In this document: positions 50,543 to 59,783 of the stretch, piece by piece
How the letters are laid out: the number at the start of each line of letters is the position of its first letter
Position numbering within the stretch: the first letter of the stretch is position 1
Source of the DNA: NVTR01 sp036480115
GTDB taxonomy: Bacteria; Pseudomonadota; Alphaproteobacteria; Rhodobacterales; Rhodobacteraceae
Direction of reading: 5' to 3'
DNA: 64,000 bases
Assembly: GCA_965224795.1 (NCBI GenBank)
Contig: CBDDAE010000001.1
Span: forward strand, 1,426,001 to 1,490,000
Notes under the pieces: model-generated
Databases searched by the model: none
The model's input: the letters and a program-made list of their open reading frames with translations, nothing else
Told to the model about the DNA's origin: nothing
Program-made: the position numbers and the translations under genes

Positions 50543-52234
50543 ATGGATTTCCAAATGCGGTCTCTTTCCACAATTCTAACGTTCATTATTGGCGCTCTTT
50601 TTGGTGGCGTCGTGGTTGGGGTTGTTACTAATCCCAAACTTGCAATCCTAAGCAAAGCAGAAGCAGTATTTGCGCAAATTTTCGAGGGCAAGAATACTGG
50701 CATTTCAGCGCCTGAACAAATCCGGAAACTTACTCAAAAAATGGATTTTGACGCCGTTGAAGAAATTCTTAGCCAAGCGCATAAAGCCTCATTAATCGGT
50801 GAAATCACTTACGATGAATTGCGTGAGATGTTTCGCGTTTTCCAATCTACAGCGCCAAAAATGCAAGAATTTGTTGAGGCCTGGGTCGATGAAGCTCGGG
50901 ATTCCCCTTATGCATTGAGCGCACTTACCTGGAACCTGTATACAGCCGGCTGGCATATGCGAGGGGAACTTTCACCACAGTTTTCGTACATGGAAGGTAG
51001 GCTAAGATTTATCAATCTGCATGAACGCGCAACCCGTTTGGCTAGGCGCGCCTACGAGATCGCCCCCAATCTTGTACCCGCCAGTGATGCGATGCTCAGG
51101 TTGACGCTGACAAATGGTTCAAACTCTACCACGCCACCCAGTGGCGCTGCTCAGCAGGTTAGGATACTGGAAAAAGTCATGGCGCTGACGCCAAACCGGG
51201 GCAGTCTGGTGCGCGCGCTATCAATTACCCAACCCAATTGGGGTGGAAATTTCGAAGGCGCTGTATTGATTTGTTCAAAATTCGCTGATCTGGTGACAGA
51301 TGTTGACGACTACAGCACCGATATATGTCTAGTCGATGCCGCCTTTACCTATAAACATGGCGCGGTCAGTCAAGGACCGAGCGCGCGAGGCACTTAATGG
51401 CAATGACGCTGGATACCTTGATTACGCGCGCCGCCAAGACTGGGAGCCAGGAATTTCAAGGCGTCAGGATCAGGAAATTCTTGATTATTTAGAAGGCGAA
51501 GGAAGTACTGACTATAAAATGGCGCGAACCTATGACCGCAGTGTTTCTGACCGTCAGGGCACGCCATCCGTTGCCAGAGGTCGTTTACGCGGCATTCATT
51601 GCCCAAACACGCGATCAACTAAGCACTGATCCCTACAATCCGGAACTGATAAAAACCCTGACAGAACCCCCGTTTGGCGCACTACCGGGAGATTACGAAG
51701 ACAGCCATGATGAAGATTTCAAGCTTGCGAAACTTGCCCTTATTGCAGCGCCCTATGACGCCGAGGTCTGGAACAACATCGCCCTAGTTTCCCATAGTTC
51801 TACCCACCCAACAAATGCAGAGGAAATTCCATATTTTGAAAATGCGATGATTTTCGCCAACTACAAGCCTGCGTACTTTTTTGAATATTTGTCCGCGAAA
51901 CGCGCCGACCATGCTGCCATCTATGATGGTGCAAACAATGCGAACCTGACCGAACAACAGTTGGCATCCGTCGACGAAGCAGTCACCTGCCCGCTTATAC
52001 GACTGGTTCGATCCAAGGAAATGAATGTGCTTGGCTGTGCAGAATGACGACCCATACTACTATACAACAGCCTGCGAATGGGACCCGGTAAATGATGGGT
52101 TTTTGGATGAACTGATTTCCCAGGCAGAGAGCAGAAATGCCTGTGACTTTGAAATTAGTTCAGAAACGATGGACCTATTTGTGATGGAGCCATCTGAAAC
52201 CGACTTTACATTGCCGGCCCCATTGTTACCGTAG
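50543..52234 (+). pseudogene. Frameshifted large unknown gene (DUF4034/TPR-like), possible pseudogene
   Basis: Four consecutive reading frames join into one plausible protein of roughly 560 aa: 50543-51397, then the frame open across 51336-51629, then 51532-52047, then 52025-52234. Each switch is a shift of +1, and after three the frame is back to the first. The first part has a membrane anchor (I-I-G-A-L-F-G-G-V-V-V-G-V-V, about 16-30) and helical repeats with P-N-W-G-G-N-F-E-G; the third has D-P-Y-N-P-E-L-I-K-T-L and A-P-Y-D-A-E-V-W-N-N-I-A. These look like a TPR-like solenoid. No long homopolymer marks the break points. A recently decayed gene or sequencing error are both possible. It lies between secE and nusG on the opposite strand. 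Confidence 0.65.
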
Positions 52235-52250
52235 CCAACTGGTTGAAGCC

Positions 52251-52451
52251 CTACCCAAACATCCCCAACACACTCTGCAGGCCGGTGCGGATAATCAAAT
52301 CAACAATAAAGAAAAATATCGCCGTCAAGGTGGCCATCACAAAAACCATACCGGTGGTCAGCAAAACTTCCCGCCGACCGGGCCAGACAACTTTGGACAC
52401 TTCAGCACGGACCTGCTGAATGAACTGAAGGGGGTTAATTGTTCTGGCCAT
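52251..52451 (-). CDS. secE: Preprotein translocase subunit SecE
   Basis: 66 aa, the short one-span form. Stabilises SecY in the membrane. P-L-Q-F-I-Q-Q-V-R-A-E-V-S-K-V-V-W-P-G-R-R-E the amphipathic helix, then a single membrane segment (about 30-52). It follows tRNA-Trp by 145 nt. nusG does not follow directly. Confidence 0.95.
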   Translation of the reverse strand: MARTINPLQFIQQVRAEVSKVVWPGRREVLLTTGMVFVMATLTAIFFFIVDLIIRTGLQSVLGMFG

Positions 52452-52596
52452 TTGCGATTTCCGGTTCGGTTAAGATATTGCGCAGATACGGTGTTTGGCG
52501 CTTGGTTTCAAGCCCAAGGACCGGTTCAGCCGCTTATTTACCCGGTCCCCACAGTATGACCAAGGTCAGTTTTATTATTCAAGGCAGATTTGGTCC

Positions 52597-52672
52597 TGGC
52601 AGGGGTTGGGGGACTCGAACCCACGACCCTCGGTTTTGGAGACCGATGCTCTACCAACTGAGCTAAACCCCT
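52597..52672 (-). tRNA. tRNA-Trp (CCA anticodon)
   Basis: 76 nt including an encoded 3' CCA. Acceptor arms AGGGGTT/AACCCCT, D-arm TAGCTCAGTTGGTAGAGC, anticodon stem TCGGT/ACCGA around loop CTCCAAA (anticodon CCA), T-arm with GGTTCGAGTCC. The tRNA-Trp-secE link is common in proteobacteria. Confidence 0.97.
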
Positions 52673-52685
52673 AGGACCGGGGTTG

Positions 52686-52714
52686 CGAATAGCCGCAAAT
52701 TCCAATGCTTGCAA
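52686..52714 (-). promoter_or_regulatory. Promoter of tRNA-Trp / secE
   Basis: Minus strand -35 TTGCAA (52709-52714), 17-nt spacer, -10 TATTCG (52686-52691), about 14 nt before the tRNA 5' end. The last base of the -10 is G. Confidence 0.65.
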
Positions 52715-52780
52715 GGCTTTCTCTTGCACCGGCGCGGGCTTCACGCTTAATAGGCAACAATTCCCATTTGCCAATTGGAT

Positions 52781-53476
52781 ATGTCTTTGAGCTTTGCAAA
52801 AACCAAAATCAGTGCTTCGTTTTTTGAAACTCTTGGGGCAATATTTCTGAGCAAATATATCTGGTTTTGCAAAGTAACAACGCGCTGGACTTTTCGCGGT
52901 GTAACAGAAATACAAGATGCCCTGCAACAAGGGCCGGTTATACTAGTTCTTTGGCACAGTCGAACAGTCATGGGCCCGCCCCATTGGCCAGATCGCAACG
53001 CCAAAGCAACCACCTTATTTGTCACCAACCGGGACGGTCGCATTGCAGCTGGGATACAGGCGCGTTTTGGCTTTTATCCCTTTGGTATGTCACCGGATGT
53101 GTCAAATTTTTCAGCATCCCGCCAGGTTCTGAAACGCATGCACAACGGCCTCAGTCTTATCTTAACCGCTGATGGCCCAAAAGGGCCGGCGCGAATACTA
53201 CAGGATGCGCCGCTGGAATGGATAAAATCCACAAATTGCCCGGTATTTGTCTATTCAAATTCACTGCGCCGTCAAAAACGGCTGCCAGGTTGGGACAAAC
53301 TACTATTCCCCTTTCCATTCAACAAAGGTAGCTGCGTTTTCCACAAATGGTCTGATGATATTCCCCGGCGTCCAACTGACAAAGAATGGGCCGCTGGACG
53401 ACTGTCATTATCTCAGGCCTTGGATCACGCGCTGCAAGAAGCCGATCGCCTCGCGGGGGTTTCCCCCGGACCCTAG
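52781..53476 (+). CDS. DUF374 lysophospholipid acyltransferase-like protein
   Basis: 231 aa from the ATG at 52781 (a TTG two codons earlier is possible). V-L-V-L-W-H-S-R-T near residue 57, D-G-R-I-A-A-G near 89 and A-D-G-P-K-G-P-A-R near 130 are the DUF374 signature. The family is related to lipid A acyltransferases and LPLATs. It acts at the inner membrane. Its end overlaps the MAPEG gene by 4 nt (convergent). Confidence 0.85.
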   Translation: MSLSFAKTKISASFFETLGAIFLSKYIWFCKVTTRWTFRGVTEIQDALQQGPVILVLWHSRTVMGPPHWPDRNAKATTLFVTNRDGRIAAGIQARFGFYPFGMSPDVSNFSASRQVLKRMHNGLSLILTADGPKGPARILQDAPLEWIKSTNCPVFVYSNSLRRQKRLPGWDKLLFPFPFNKGSCVFHKWSDDIPRRPTDKEWAAGRLSLSQALDHALQEADRLAGVSPGP

Positions 53477-53856
53477 ATCAGCGCTAATGCCATTTTGAAG
53501 CACCCGACCAGTCCAATCAAATAGCTGATTGTACGCAGCCACGGCACGCCCGTCACATAAAGAACCATGAAGGCAACACGGGCAAATACAAACATCTGCG
53601 CGCCCAATATCGCTTGCCCCATATCCACATTTTCAACCACCAGTGCCAGCACCCCGAGGGTTAGGAAAAAGGGTAGATTTTCATGCATATTTGCCAGGGA
53701 ACGCCGCGCCCTCGCCACCCAAACACTGGGTTCAGGATCATCATCACGCGAACCCACATGGCTGGTCAGGGTTTCAGATTGCGTAAAATAAATTATTGCT
53801 GGCAAAAGTACATTTGCCAGAAAAACGCCCAGTCCTGCCAGTATCCAAAATAACAT
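53473..53856 (-). CDS. MAPEG-family membrane protein
   Basis: 127 aa from the ATG at 53856 (AGGAG upstream). About four membrane segments (5-25, 53-70, 75-95, 103-122). R-A-R-R-S-L-A-N-M-H-E-N-L-P-F-F is the MAPEG signature. Eukaryotic relatives act on glutathione and eicosanoids; the bacterial role is unknown. Confidence 0.85.
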   Translation of the reverse strand: MLFWILAGLGVFLANVLLPAIIYFTQSETLTSHVGSRDDDPEPSVWVARARRSLANMHENLPFFLTLGVLALVVENVDMGQAILGAQMFVFARVAFMVLYVTGVPWLRTISYLIGLVGCFKMALALI

Positions 53857-53971
53857 CTCGGTCTCCTGTTTCCAAAACTTCGCGTAGAAGCTAGCCTTTG
53901 CCAAGTGGGTTCACAACTACTGTGGACGCTTAAGTGTAGAAATGTAGTCCTGGACAGATCGGAGCGTAGGG

Positions 53972-55210
53972 ATGTTGCGAATTGTTTTGTTCCTGACCCT
54001 AGCATTGGGCGCGCTAAGCGGCCCGGTAATGGCACAGGACCGTGCAGCAATAGAAAGTCAATATCGGGATTGGTTGGAAACGTTTGTAAGACCGCAGGCC
54101 GAAGCAAAAGGCGTTTCCCGTAAAATCTTTGAAGCGGCCTTTTCCGGGGTAACACTTAATTGGGATCTGTCAGGTCTGGTATTTCCGGGAATGGAGCCTG
54201 AACCACCGGTCCAGCAAAGTCAGGCGGAATTCAGGGCACCCGCGAGATACTTCAAACCTTCTGCACTGGCAGGAACAGCCGCGATTGGTCGCAAGGTGGC
54301 GGCGCAACACAACAACACGTTAGCGGCAGTTGAAAAAGCGTCTGGCGTGCCGGGGCGCATCGTTTTAGCCATTTGGGCGCGGGAAAGCGGCTATGGCCGG
54401 GTGCCGATAACCTATAACGCTTTTCAGGTGCTTGGCAGCCGCGCCTATGCCAGCACCGGGGATTATTTGACCAATGAGCTGATTGCCGCTTTGGAAATTG
54501 CGCAGGCCGGACATGTGCCAGTGAATGCCATGAAAAGCAGCTGGGCCGGGGCGTTGGGTCAGCCGCAATTCATGCCCGCCAGTTATTTGGCCTACGCTGC
54601 CGATGGTGATGGCGACGGACGTGCAGATATCTGGGGCTCTGACGCGGATACCATGGCGTCAATTGCAAACTTTTTGGCTGTGCATGAGTGGGACGCGGCG
54701 CGCGATTGGGGCTTTGAAGTGCAGGTGCCAGACACGATATCTTGCACATTGGAAGGTCCAGATCAGGGCCGCCCCGTTGCTGCCTGGGAGGCAATGGGGA
54801 TCAAGCGTCTGTCAGGCAAAAGCTTTCCACAAGCCGAACAAAAGGGCGAGAGCTTTCTGTTAATGCCCGCCGGTCGGCTGGGGCCAGCCTTTATCGTCAC
54901 GCCTAATTTCTATGTCCTGAAACGCTATAATCGCAGCGACTTGTATGCGCTTTACGTTGGAAATCTGGGAGATCGCATCCAATACGGCATGGGTGATTTT
55001 TTGGCTGGTTGGGACGGACTGGACAAGATATTTCGCTCAGATATTTCAGAAATTCAACGAGGACTGGAAAGCCTGGGCCATGATGTTGGCGGTGCCGACG
55101 GTCTACCTGGCTTCAAAACCCGTCGTGCGGTCGGGCGCTGGCAGGAAGCCACGAACCGCACCGCCACCTGTTTTCCTGAGGCGTCGATGCGGGATGCCTT
55201 GGCAGAATGA
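53972..55210 (+). CDS. Lytic murein transglycosylase (MltB-like)
   Basis: 412 aa. Signal peptide M-L-R-I-V-L-F-L-T-L-A-L-G-A-L-S-G-P-V-M-A, cut near residue 21. The SLT_2 domain holds the catalytic Glu138 in W-A-R-E-S-G-Y-G-R, then A-L-G-Q-P-Q-F-M-P-A-S-Y. The C-terminal peptidoglycan-binding domain is at about 345-400 (I-Q-R-G-L-E-S-L-G-H...G-F-K-T-R-R-A-V). It cleaves peptidoglycan in the periplasm. GGAG precedes the ATG. Confidence 0.92.
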   Translation: MLRIVLFLTLALGALSGPVMAQDRAAIESQYRDWLETFVRPQAEAKGVSRKIFEAAFSGVTLNWDLSGLVFPGMEPEPPVQQSQAEFRAPARYFKPSALAGTAAIGRKVAAQHNNTLAAVEKASGVPGRIVLAIWARESGYGRVPITYNAFQVLGSRAYASTGDYLTNELIAALEIAQAGHVPVNAMKSSWAGALGQPQFMPASYLAYAADGDGDGRADIWGSDADTMASIANFLAVHEWDAARDWGFEVQVPDTISCTLEGPDQGRPVAAWEAMGIKRLSGKSFPQAEQKGESFLLMPAGRLGPAFIVTPNFYVLKRYNRSDLYALYVGNLGDRIQYGMGDFLAGWDGLDKIFRSDISEIQRGLESLGHDVGGADGLPGFKTRRAVGRWQEATNRTATCFPEASMRDALAE

Positions 55211-55389
55211 AGCTTGGCCCGGGTTACGCTGGCGTCACGAGAACTAAGATGTTGCCCCCTAGTTGGTATCGCCAAAATGTCGGACATTCATCCCAAGTTT
55301 AGACTTTCTGCATAGCCGAAACAAAAGCTAACTTGGTCACACGATTCAATTCGTTCGGATCGTATATGCTATCGCCTCAATTGCTGCCT

Positions 55390-56316
55390 TTAACGGTTTA
55401 GCCAAATTGGGTTCGACCATGCCCGCTTTCCAGCGCCATCGATTACCGTAATGCGAAGCCATGGGGAGTTTCCCAGGCGCTCCAACGAAATTTTTTCCAC
55501 CGTCATCGACGTGCCGTGCAAGGTTGCAGTTGACGGGCAGTCGCCTTGCACGATGATGGTTACGGCCGGGGAGCAACTAACTTCAACACTGTCATTGCCA
55601 ATACGAATGTCATGCAATTCTGGCCCTGTACTTGCATAAAACTCACCAGCTTTCAGGGCATCAAGCAAAACGTCTGGTGAGTTTTCTGTCCCTTTAACCA
55701 TGACCCAGCCACCAAAATGGTCAGGCGTGTTGAAATGGGCATCATCAGTGGCGATCATGTTCAGTTTACGCCCTTCGTTTAGCAAGTGTTCAAGTGTCAG
55801 AAAGCCTTCACCACGATCGTTGTCGACAACGCAACCATGATTGTAAATTTCCACAGCATGGGCGGCGGTCAACGTTCTGGCATCGGACTGGCTAAGACCT
55901 GACCAATGGGGGTGAGCAATGGCTACAAATGCCCCCACATCGCGCGCCCTTTGGGCAATATCAGCGGCGGATTCTGATCCTTTGATCGGGCGAAAATTCG
56001 GTGCATTAGGCGGGGTAAAATCTGTAGGAAGACCAACCGCAACGATATGCCACAAATGTCCATTTTCCATGGTACCTGTATGCAGCTCCGCACCCAGAAT
56101 TGTGGTAAATTGTTCGTTGCGAAACGCCGTAGTATCACTGATCGGATAGTCAAACAGCCCGACGAAATGATCAGTCAGGGCGACAAAATCATAGCCCTCT
56201 GCCTGGTACCTATTGCAAACCTCTTGCGGGCTTAGAATGCCGTCTGAATTGGTTGAATGGGTGTGTAAATTCCCGCGATAAAACTTGCCCGCGGCGGTGA
56301 AAAAGCTGGTTGGCAT
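55390..56316 (-). CDS. PHP-domain phosphoesterase-like protein
   Basis: 308 aa, no signal peptide. PHP metal motifs: N-L-H-T-H-S-T-N-S-D near residue 16, A-L-T-D-H near 46, L-G-A-E-L-H-T near 75, I-A-H-P-H-W near 132 and T-D-D-A-H-F near 190. The last third is a beta-rich domain. It is a CehA/McbA-like hydrolase; the substrate is unknown. It lies 31 nt upstream of the aapP start end on the same strand but is the last gene there, so may be read from the aap operon. Confidence 0.85.
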   Translation of the reverse strand: MPTSFFTAAGKFYRGNLHTHSTNSDGILSPQEVCNRYQAEGYDFVALTDHFVGLFDYPISDTTAFRNEQFTTILGAELHTGTMENGHLWHIVAVGLPTDFTPPNAPNFRPIKGSESAADIAQRARDVGAFVAIAHPHWSGLSQSDARTLTAAHAVEIYNHGCVVDNDRGEGFLTLEHLLNEGRKLNMIATDDAHFNTPDHFGGWVMVKGTENSPDVLLDALKAGEFYASTGPELHDIRIGNDSVEVSCSPAVTIIVQGDCPSTATLHGTSMTVEKISLERLGNSPWLRITVIDGAGKRAWSNPIWLNR

Positions 56317-56347
56317 AGCGTATCTTCAATTGGATTTGGACAACGGA

Positions 56348-57124
56348 TTACAAAATCTGGCTTAAAAATTTTTGCGTTCGCTCATGTTCCGGGTTGCCAA
56401 AAAACTTCTCGGGGTTGTTGCGTTCCACAATGTCGCCTTCATCCATAAATATCACTTCATCAGCGATTGTTTTGGCGAAACCCATTTCATGGGTAACAAC
56501 AATCATGGTCATGCCAGTGTCTGCCAGATCAACCATGGTGTCCAATACTTCCTTGATCATTTCAGGGTCCAGCGCCGATGTGGGTTCGTCAAACAGCATG
56601 ATCTTCGGGCTCATGCAAAGTGATCGCGCTATCGCTACCCGTTGCTGCTGACCCCCAGACATCTGACCGGGGTATTTGTCAGCCTGTTCCGGGATTTTGA
56701 CCCGTTCCAGATACATCATCGCAGTTTCGATGGCTTCAGCCTTACCCATCTTACGCACCCAGACCGGACCAAGGGTCAGGTTTTCCAGGATTGTCAGGTG
56801 CGGGAACAGGTTAAAGTTCTGGAAAACCATGCCAACCTCGGTACGGATGTGATCGAGGTTCTTCAAGTTTTTGCCCAGCAGGATACCATCAACGATGATT
56901 TCGCCTTCCTGATGTTCCTCCAGCGCATTGATGCAGCGAATTAGTGTCGATTTACCGGACCCGGAAGGGCCGCAAACCACAATTCGTTCACCCTTGTGGA
57001 CTGTCAGATCAATGTCCTTAAGAACATGGAATGAGCCATACCATTTGTTCATCCGGTTGATTTCAATCATCACCTCGCTAGATGCGGCTGAGGCGAGTTG
57101 GGCTGTCGATTGTGCAGTGCTCAT
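56348..57124 (-). CDS. aapP: General L-amino-acid ABC transporter ATP-binding protein (AapP-like)
   Basis: 258 aa. Walker A G-P-S-G-S-G-K-S-T near residue 53, signature M-S-G-G-Q-Q-Q-R near 155, Walker B I-M-L-F-D-E-P-T-S-A-L-D near 175. GlnQ/AapP type. It powers the aapQM permease. It starts 22 nt after aapM. Confidence 0.93.
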   Translation of the reverse strand: MSTAQSTAQLASAASSEVMIEINRMNKWYGSFHVLKDIDLTVHKGERIVVCGPSGSGKSTLIRCINALEEHQEGEIIVDGILLGKNLKNLDHIRTEVGMVFQNFNLFPHLTILENLTLGPVWVRKMGKAEAIETAMMYLERVKIPEQADKYPGQMSGGQQQRVAIARSLCMSPKIMLFDEPTSALDPEMIKEVLDTMVDLADTGMTMIVVTHEMGFAKTIADEVIFMDEGDIVERNNPEKFFGNPEHERTQKFLSQIL

Positions 57125-57146
57125 CGTGTTTTTCCCTCGTTGCAGG

Positions 57147-58475
57147 TCAATGCGAATTGCCAGCGGACAGTTTCACTTCCAGATGCCGGCTGTATTTTGA
57201 CATTGAAAAGCAGATAATAAAGAACAGGATCGCGCCAAAGATCAGCGGTTCCTTATGCAGACCAAGCCAAGGCACGTCTTTGCTGATTGAACGTAGCATC
57301 CCCAATAAATCAAACAGTCCAATGATCGACACCAGTGTTGTGTCTTTCAGCAAGCCAATGATGTTGCCGACAATGTTTGGGATCATGTGCTTTAGTGCCT
57401 GTGGCATGATGATCAGGCCCATGGTGCCCCAATATCCAAGGCCAATGGTGTGCGCCCCTTCAAACTGACCTTTGGGGATAGCTTGCAACCCGGCGCGTAC
57501 AATTTCGGCCATGTAGCAGGCATTAAACAACACCACCGCGATAATTACCTGTACCAGTTTGTTCAGCACGAACCCCTCTGGCATGAAAAGCGGGAACATG
57601 GTTGTGGCCATGAACAGCACAGTGATCAGCGGCACTGATCGAAACACTTCGATGAAACCGGTACTTAACACCCGAACCACCGGCAGCTTGCTGCGCCTAC
57701 CCAGCGCCAAAAGAATGCCTCCGGGCAAAGAGGACGCCATGCCAATACCCGAAATCACCAAGGTTAGGAACAGGCCACCCCATTTAGTCCAGCTAATGCC
57801 TTCAAGCGCCCAGCCCGTCTGCCAGACGAAGACAACAGCAAACATTATCGCGACTATCAGCAACAGAATATTACGCTGAGATTTGTCAGGCGCGGTCGTC
57901 TTGCCAAGCGCCGAGATCACAAACACACCCAGGCTTTGGTTCTTCAACTGGCTGGTCAGAGTATTTGCCATGTTGACGATAAACGCGACAATAGCACCAG
58001 AGATCATAAACTGCATAAACAAGCCCTTGCCGCCGCCCGCGAAGAGGTAACCAGCGATGAACGGGTAGAAAACTACCACGCTCGCGCCGACAAGGACTTT
58101 CCCTTTAACACGGCTTAACCAAAGCGGTGCCATCCAGAGAACGAGCAATAGCCCGCCAAAATTGATCCGCCAGATTTCTTCGCGCGGATAACGACCGTAA
58201 AAAATGTTATCAAGCCAATCGATCACCCCGGCCCAGCAAGCGCCGGTTAGACTGTTATCATAGCAGGCGCGCCGGTTTTCTGCGACGAATGTTGCGTCTG
58301 CTATGCCCCAGCCAAGCGTGCCCTTGATCGTGATATAGATGATGTAAAGCGTGAAAAGTGTCAGCGCAGTATTAAACGCCGAACTGAACAGATTTTTCTG
58401 CAACCAGCCAAGCACCGAAGTTTCTGATATCGGCGCTGAACGTGCGGGGGTTTTTTGTGCAGTTACAATGGCCAT
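57147..58475 (-). CDS. aapM: General L-amino-acid ABC transporter permease (AapM-like)
   Basis: 442 aa, longer than most His/Glu-type permeases because of an N-terminal extension of extra membrane segments, as usual in AapM. The C-terminal permease core has E-V-F-R-S-V-P-L-I-T and G-A-H-T-I-G-L-G-Y-W-G-T-M-G-L. It pairs with AapQ. 1 nt after aapQ. Confidence 0.93.
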   Translation of the reverse strand: MAIVTAQKTPARSAPISETSVLGWLQKNLFSSAFNTALTLFTLYIIYITIKGTLGWGIADATFVAENRRACYDNSLTGACWAGVIDWLDNIFYGRYPREEIWRINFGGLLLVLWMAPLWLSRVKGKVLVGASVVVFYPFIAGYLFAGGGKGLFMQFMISGAIVAFIVNMANTLTSQLKNQSLGVFVISALGKTTAPDKSQRNILLLIVAIMFAVVFVWQTGWALEGISWTKWGGLFLTLVISGIGMASSLPGGILLALGRRSKLPVVRVLSTGFIEVFRSVPLITVLFMATTMFPLFMPEGFVLNKLVQVIIAVVLFNACYMAEIVRAGLQAIPKGQFEGAHTIGLGYWGTMGLIIMPQALKHMIPNIVGNIIGLLKDTTLVSIIGLFDLLGMLRSISKDVPWLGLHKEPLIFGAILFFIICFSMSKYSRHLEVKLSAGNSH

Positions 58476-58476
58476 T

Positions 58477-59694
58477 TTAACGCTCCACCAGTTGAACGCG
58501 TTTGTTGTAGATGTTCAGGAAGAACGAAATTGTCAGACTGATGAACATATAAAACGCCATAGTCATTCCGACCATTTCCACTGCATACCCGGCCTGATTA
58601 AGGGCAGTTTGCATGAACAGTGAAACAATGTCGGAATAGCCTATAGCAATGGCCAGAGACGAGTTTTTGACGGTGTTCATCCAGTTGCTAATCATTGGTG
58701 GTACAATCGCGGGCATGGCTTGTGGGATAATCACCAGTGACATCACCCGGCCAGACGGAAGCCCGATGGACATTGCCGCATCGCTTTGGCCTCGATTGAC
58801 TGACAGGATGCCGGCGCGTACCGATTCCGCAATGTGGGCGGCGTGATAAATTGACAGTGAAACAAGCAGGGCCAAGAATGCTGGCGGAACACTTGTGCCG
58901 CCAACAAAATTGAAACCCTTCAGCTCAGGGACGTTCCATTCCAGTGGCATGCCCGTAATGAAAAACACAGCCAATGGCAGTAGAACGATAGCTGCAAGTG
59001 ACGGCAACAGTGTTCTGGTCTGGGTGCCATCGGCTTCCTGTAATTTTTTAGCACGACGGCGAAAAATTATCACACCAATAACGGCAATGGCAAATGTCAG
59101 AAGTGTCATCCAGAAAAGCCCGCCCGGTATTGGGGTGGCGAAATACAATCCACGATTGTTAAGCAGTACCCGCCCGGTGCCAAATGACAGGTCGATTGTT
59201 TTCTTAACAACCGGTAACAGGCTGAATACACCAATGAACCAGAACACGATCTGAATCAACAAAGGTACATTGCGGAAAATTTCAACATAGATCAGCGCAA
59301 CTTTGGAAACCAACCAGTTGTTGGAAAGTCGCAGCACGCCAATAAAAAAACCAAGAATGGTACTTAAGATAATTGCAAGGAATGACACCAGCAACGTGTT
59401 TAACGCGCCGATCATGAAGATGCGGCCATAGGTGCCCACGCCAGGTTGGTATTCAATAAGTTTGAAATCAGTGTCAAACCCGGCCGAAACATTCCAAAAT
59501 CCAAAACCGGTATTCATACCGCGGGCTTCAAGATTATAGGCGGTGTTACTTACCAGATACCAAACCAGCCAGCCAACAACACCGGCCGTCAGTATTTGAT
59601 AGAACGCTGAACGAACGCGTTGATCTTGAAAAAAGTTGAATTCCTCTTTCGGCCGTTCGCGTACAATCGCTTTTGCGTTGGTTACATCCGCCAC
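58477..59694 (-). CDS. aapQ: General L-amino-acid ABC transporter permease (AapQ-like)
   Basis: 405 aa. The permease core includes E-I-F-R-N-V-P-L-L-I-Q-I and S-D-A-A-M-S-I-G-L-P-S-G-R-V-M; the extra N-terminal segments match AapQ. It is the second gene of aapJQMP, 89 nt after aapJ with a hairpin in the gap. Confidence 0.93.
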   Translation of the reverse strand: MADVTNAKAIVRERPKEEFNFFQDQRVRSAFYQILTAGVVGWLVWYLVSNTAYNLEARGMNTGFGFWNVSAGFDTDFKLIEYQPGVGTYGRIFMIGALNTLLVSFLAIILSTILGFFIGVLRLSNNWLVSKVALIYVEIFRNVPLLIQIVFWFIGVFSLLPVVKKTIDLSFGTGRVLLNNRGLYFATPIPGGLFWMTLLTFAIAVIGVIIFRRRAKKLQEADGTQTRTLLPSLAAIVLLPLAVFFITGMPLEWNVPELKGFNFVGGTSVPPAFLALLVSLSIYHAAHIAESVRAGILSVNRGQSDAAMSIGLPSGRVMSLVIIPQAMPAIVPPMISNWMNTVKNSSLAIAIGYSDIVSLFMQTALNQAGYAVEMVGMTMAFYMFISLTISFFLNIYNKRVQLVER

Positions 59695-59747
59695 GTCTTC
59701 ACCCCGCTGTTGTTGTTTTTGCCAAAATTTACATTGGCTTAAAACGA

Positions 59748-59775
59748 TGGCGCCGAACCAATCAGTCCGGCGCCA
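59748..59775 (-). other. Hairpin between aapJ and aapQ
   Basis: TGGCGCCG (59748-59755) pairs with CGGCGCCA (59768-59775), 12-nt loop. In minus-strand RNA it lies just past the aapJ stop. Such stem-loops often protect the mRNA of the binding-protein gene, which is needed in excess; a partial terminator role is possible (TCGTTTT follows). Confidence 0.6.
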
Positions 59776-59783
59776 AGATTATT

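Noticed and set aside
51397..51486. Short frame starting ATG at the stop of the first pseudogene segment (TAATG)
   Set aside because: It gives about 30 unremarkable residues, while the frame across 51336-51629 reads as a sensible continuation (L-D-Y-A-R-R-Q-D-W).
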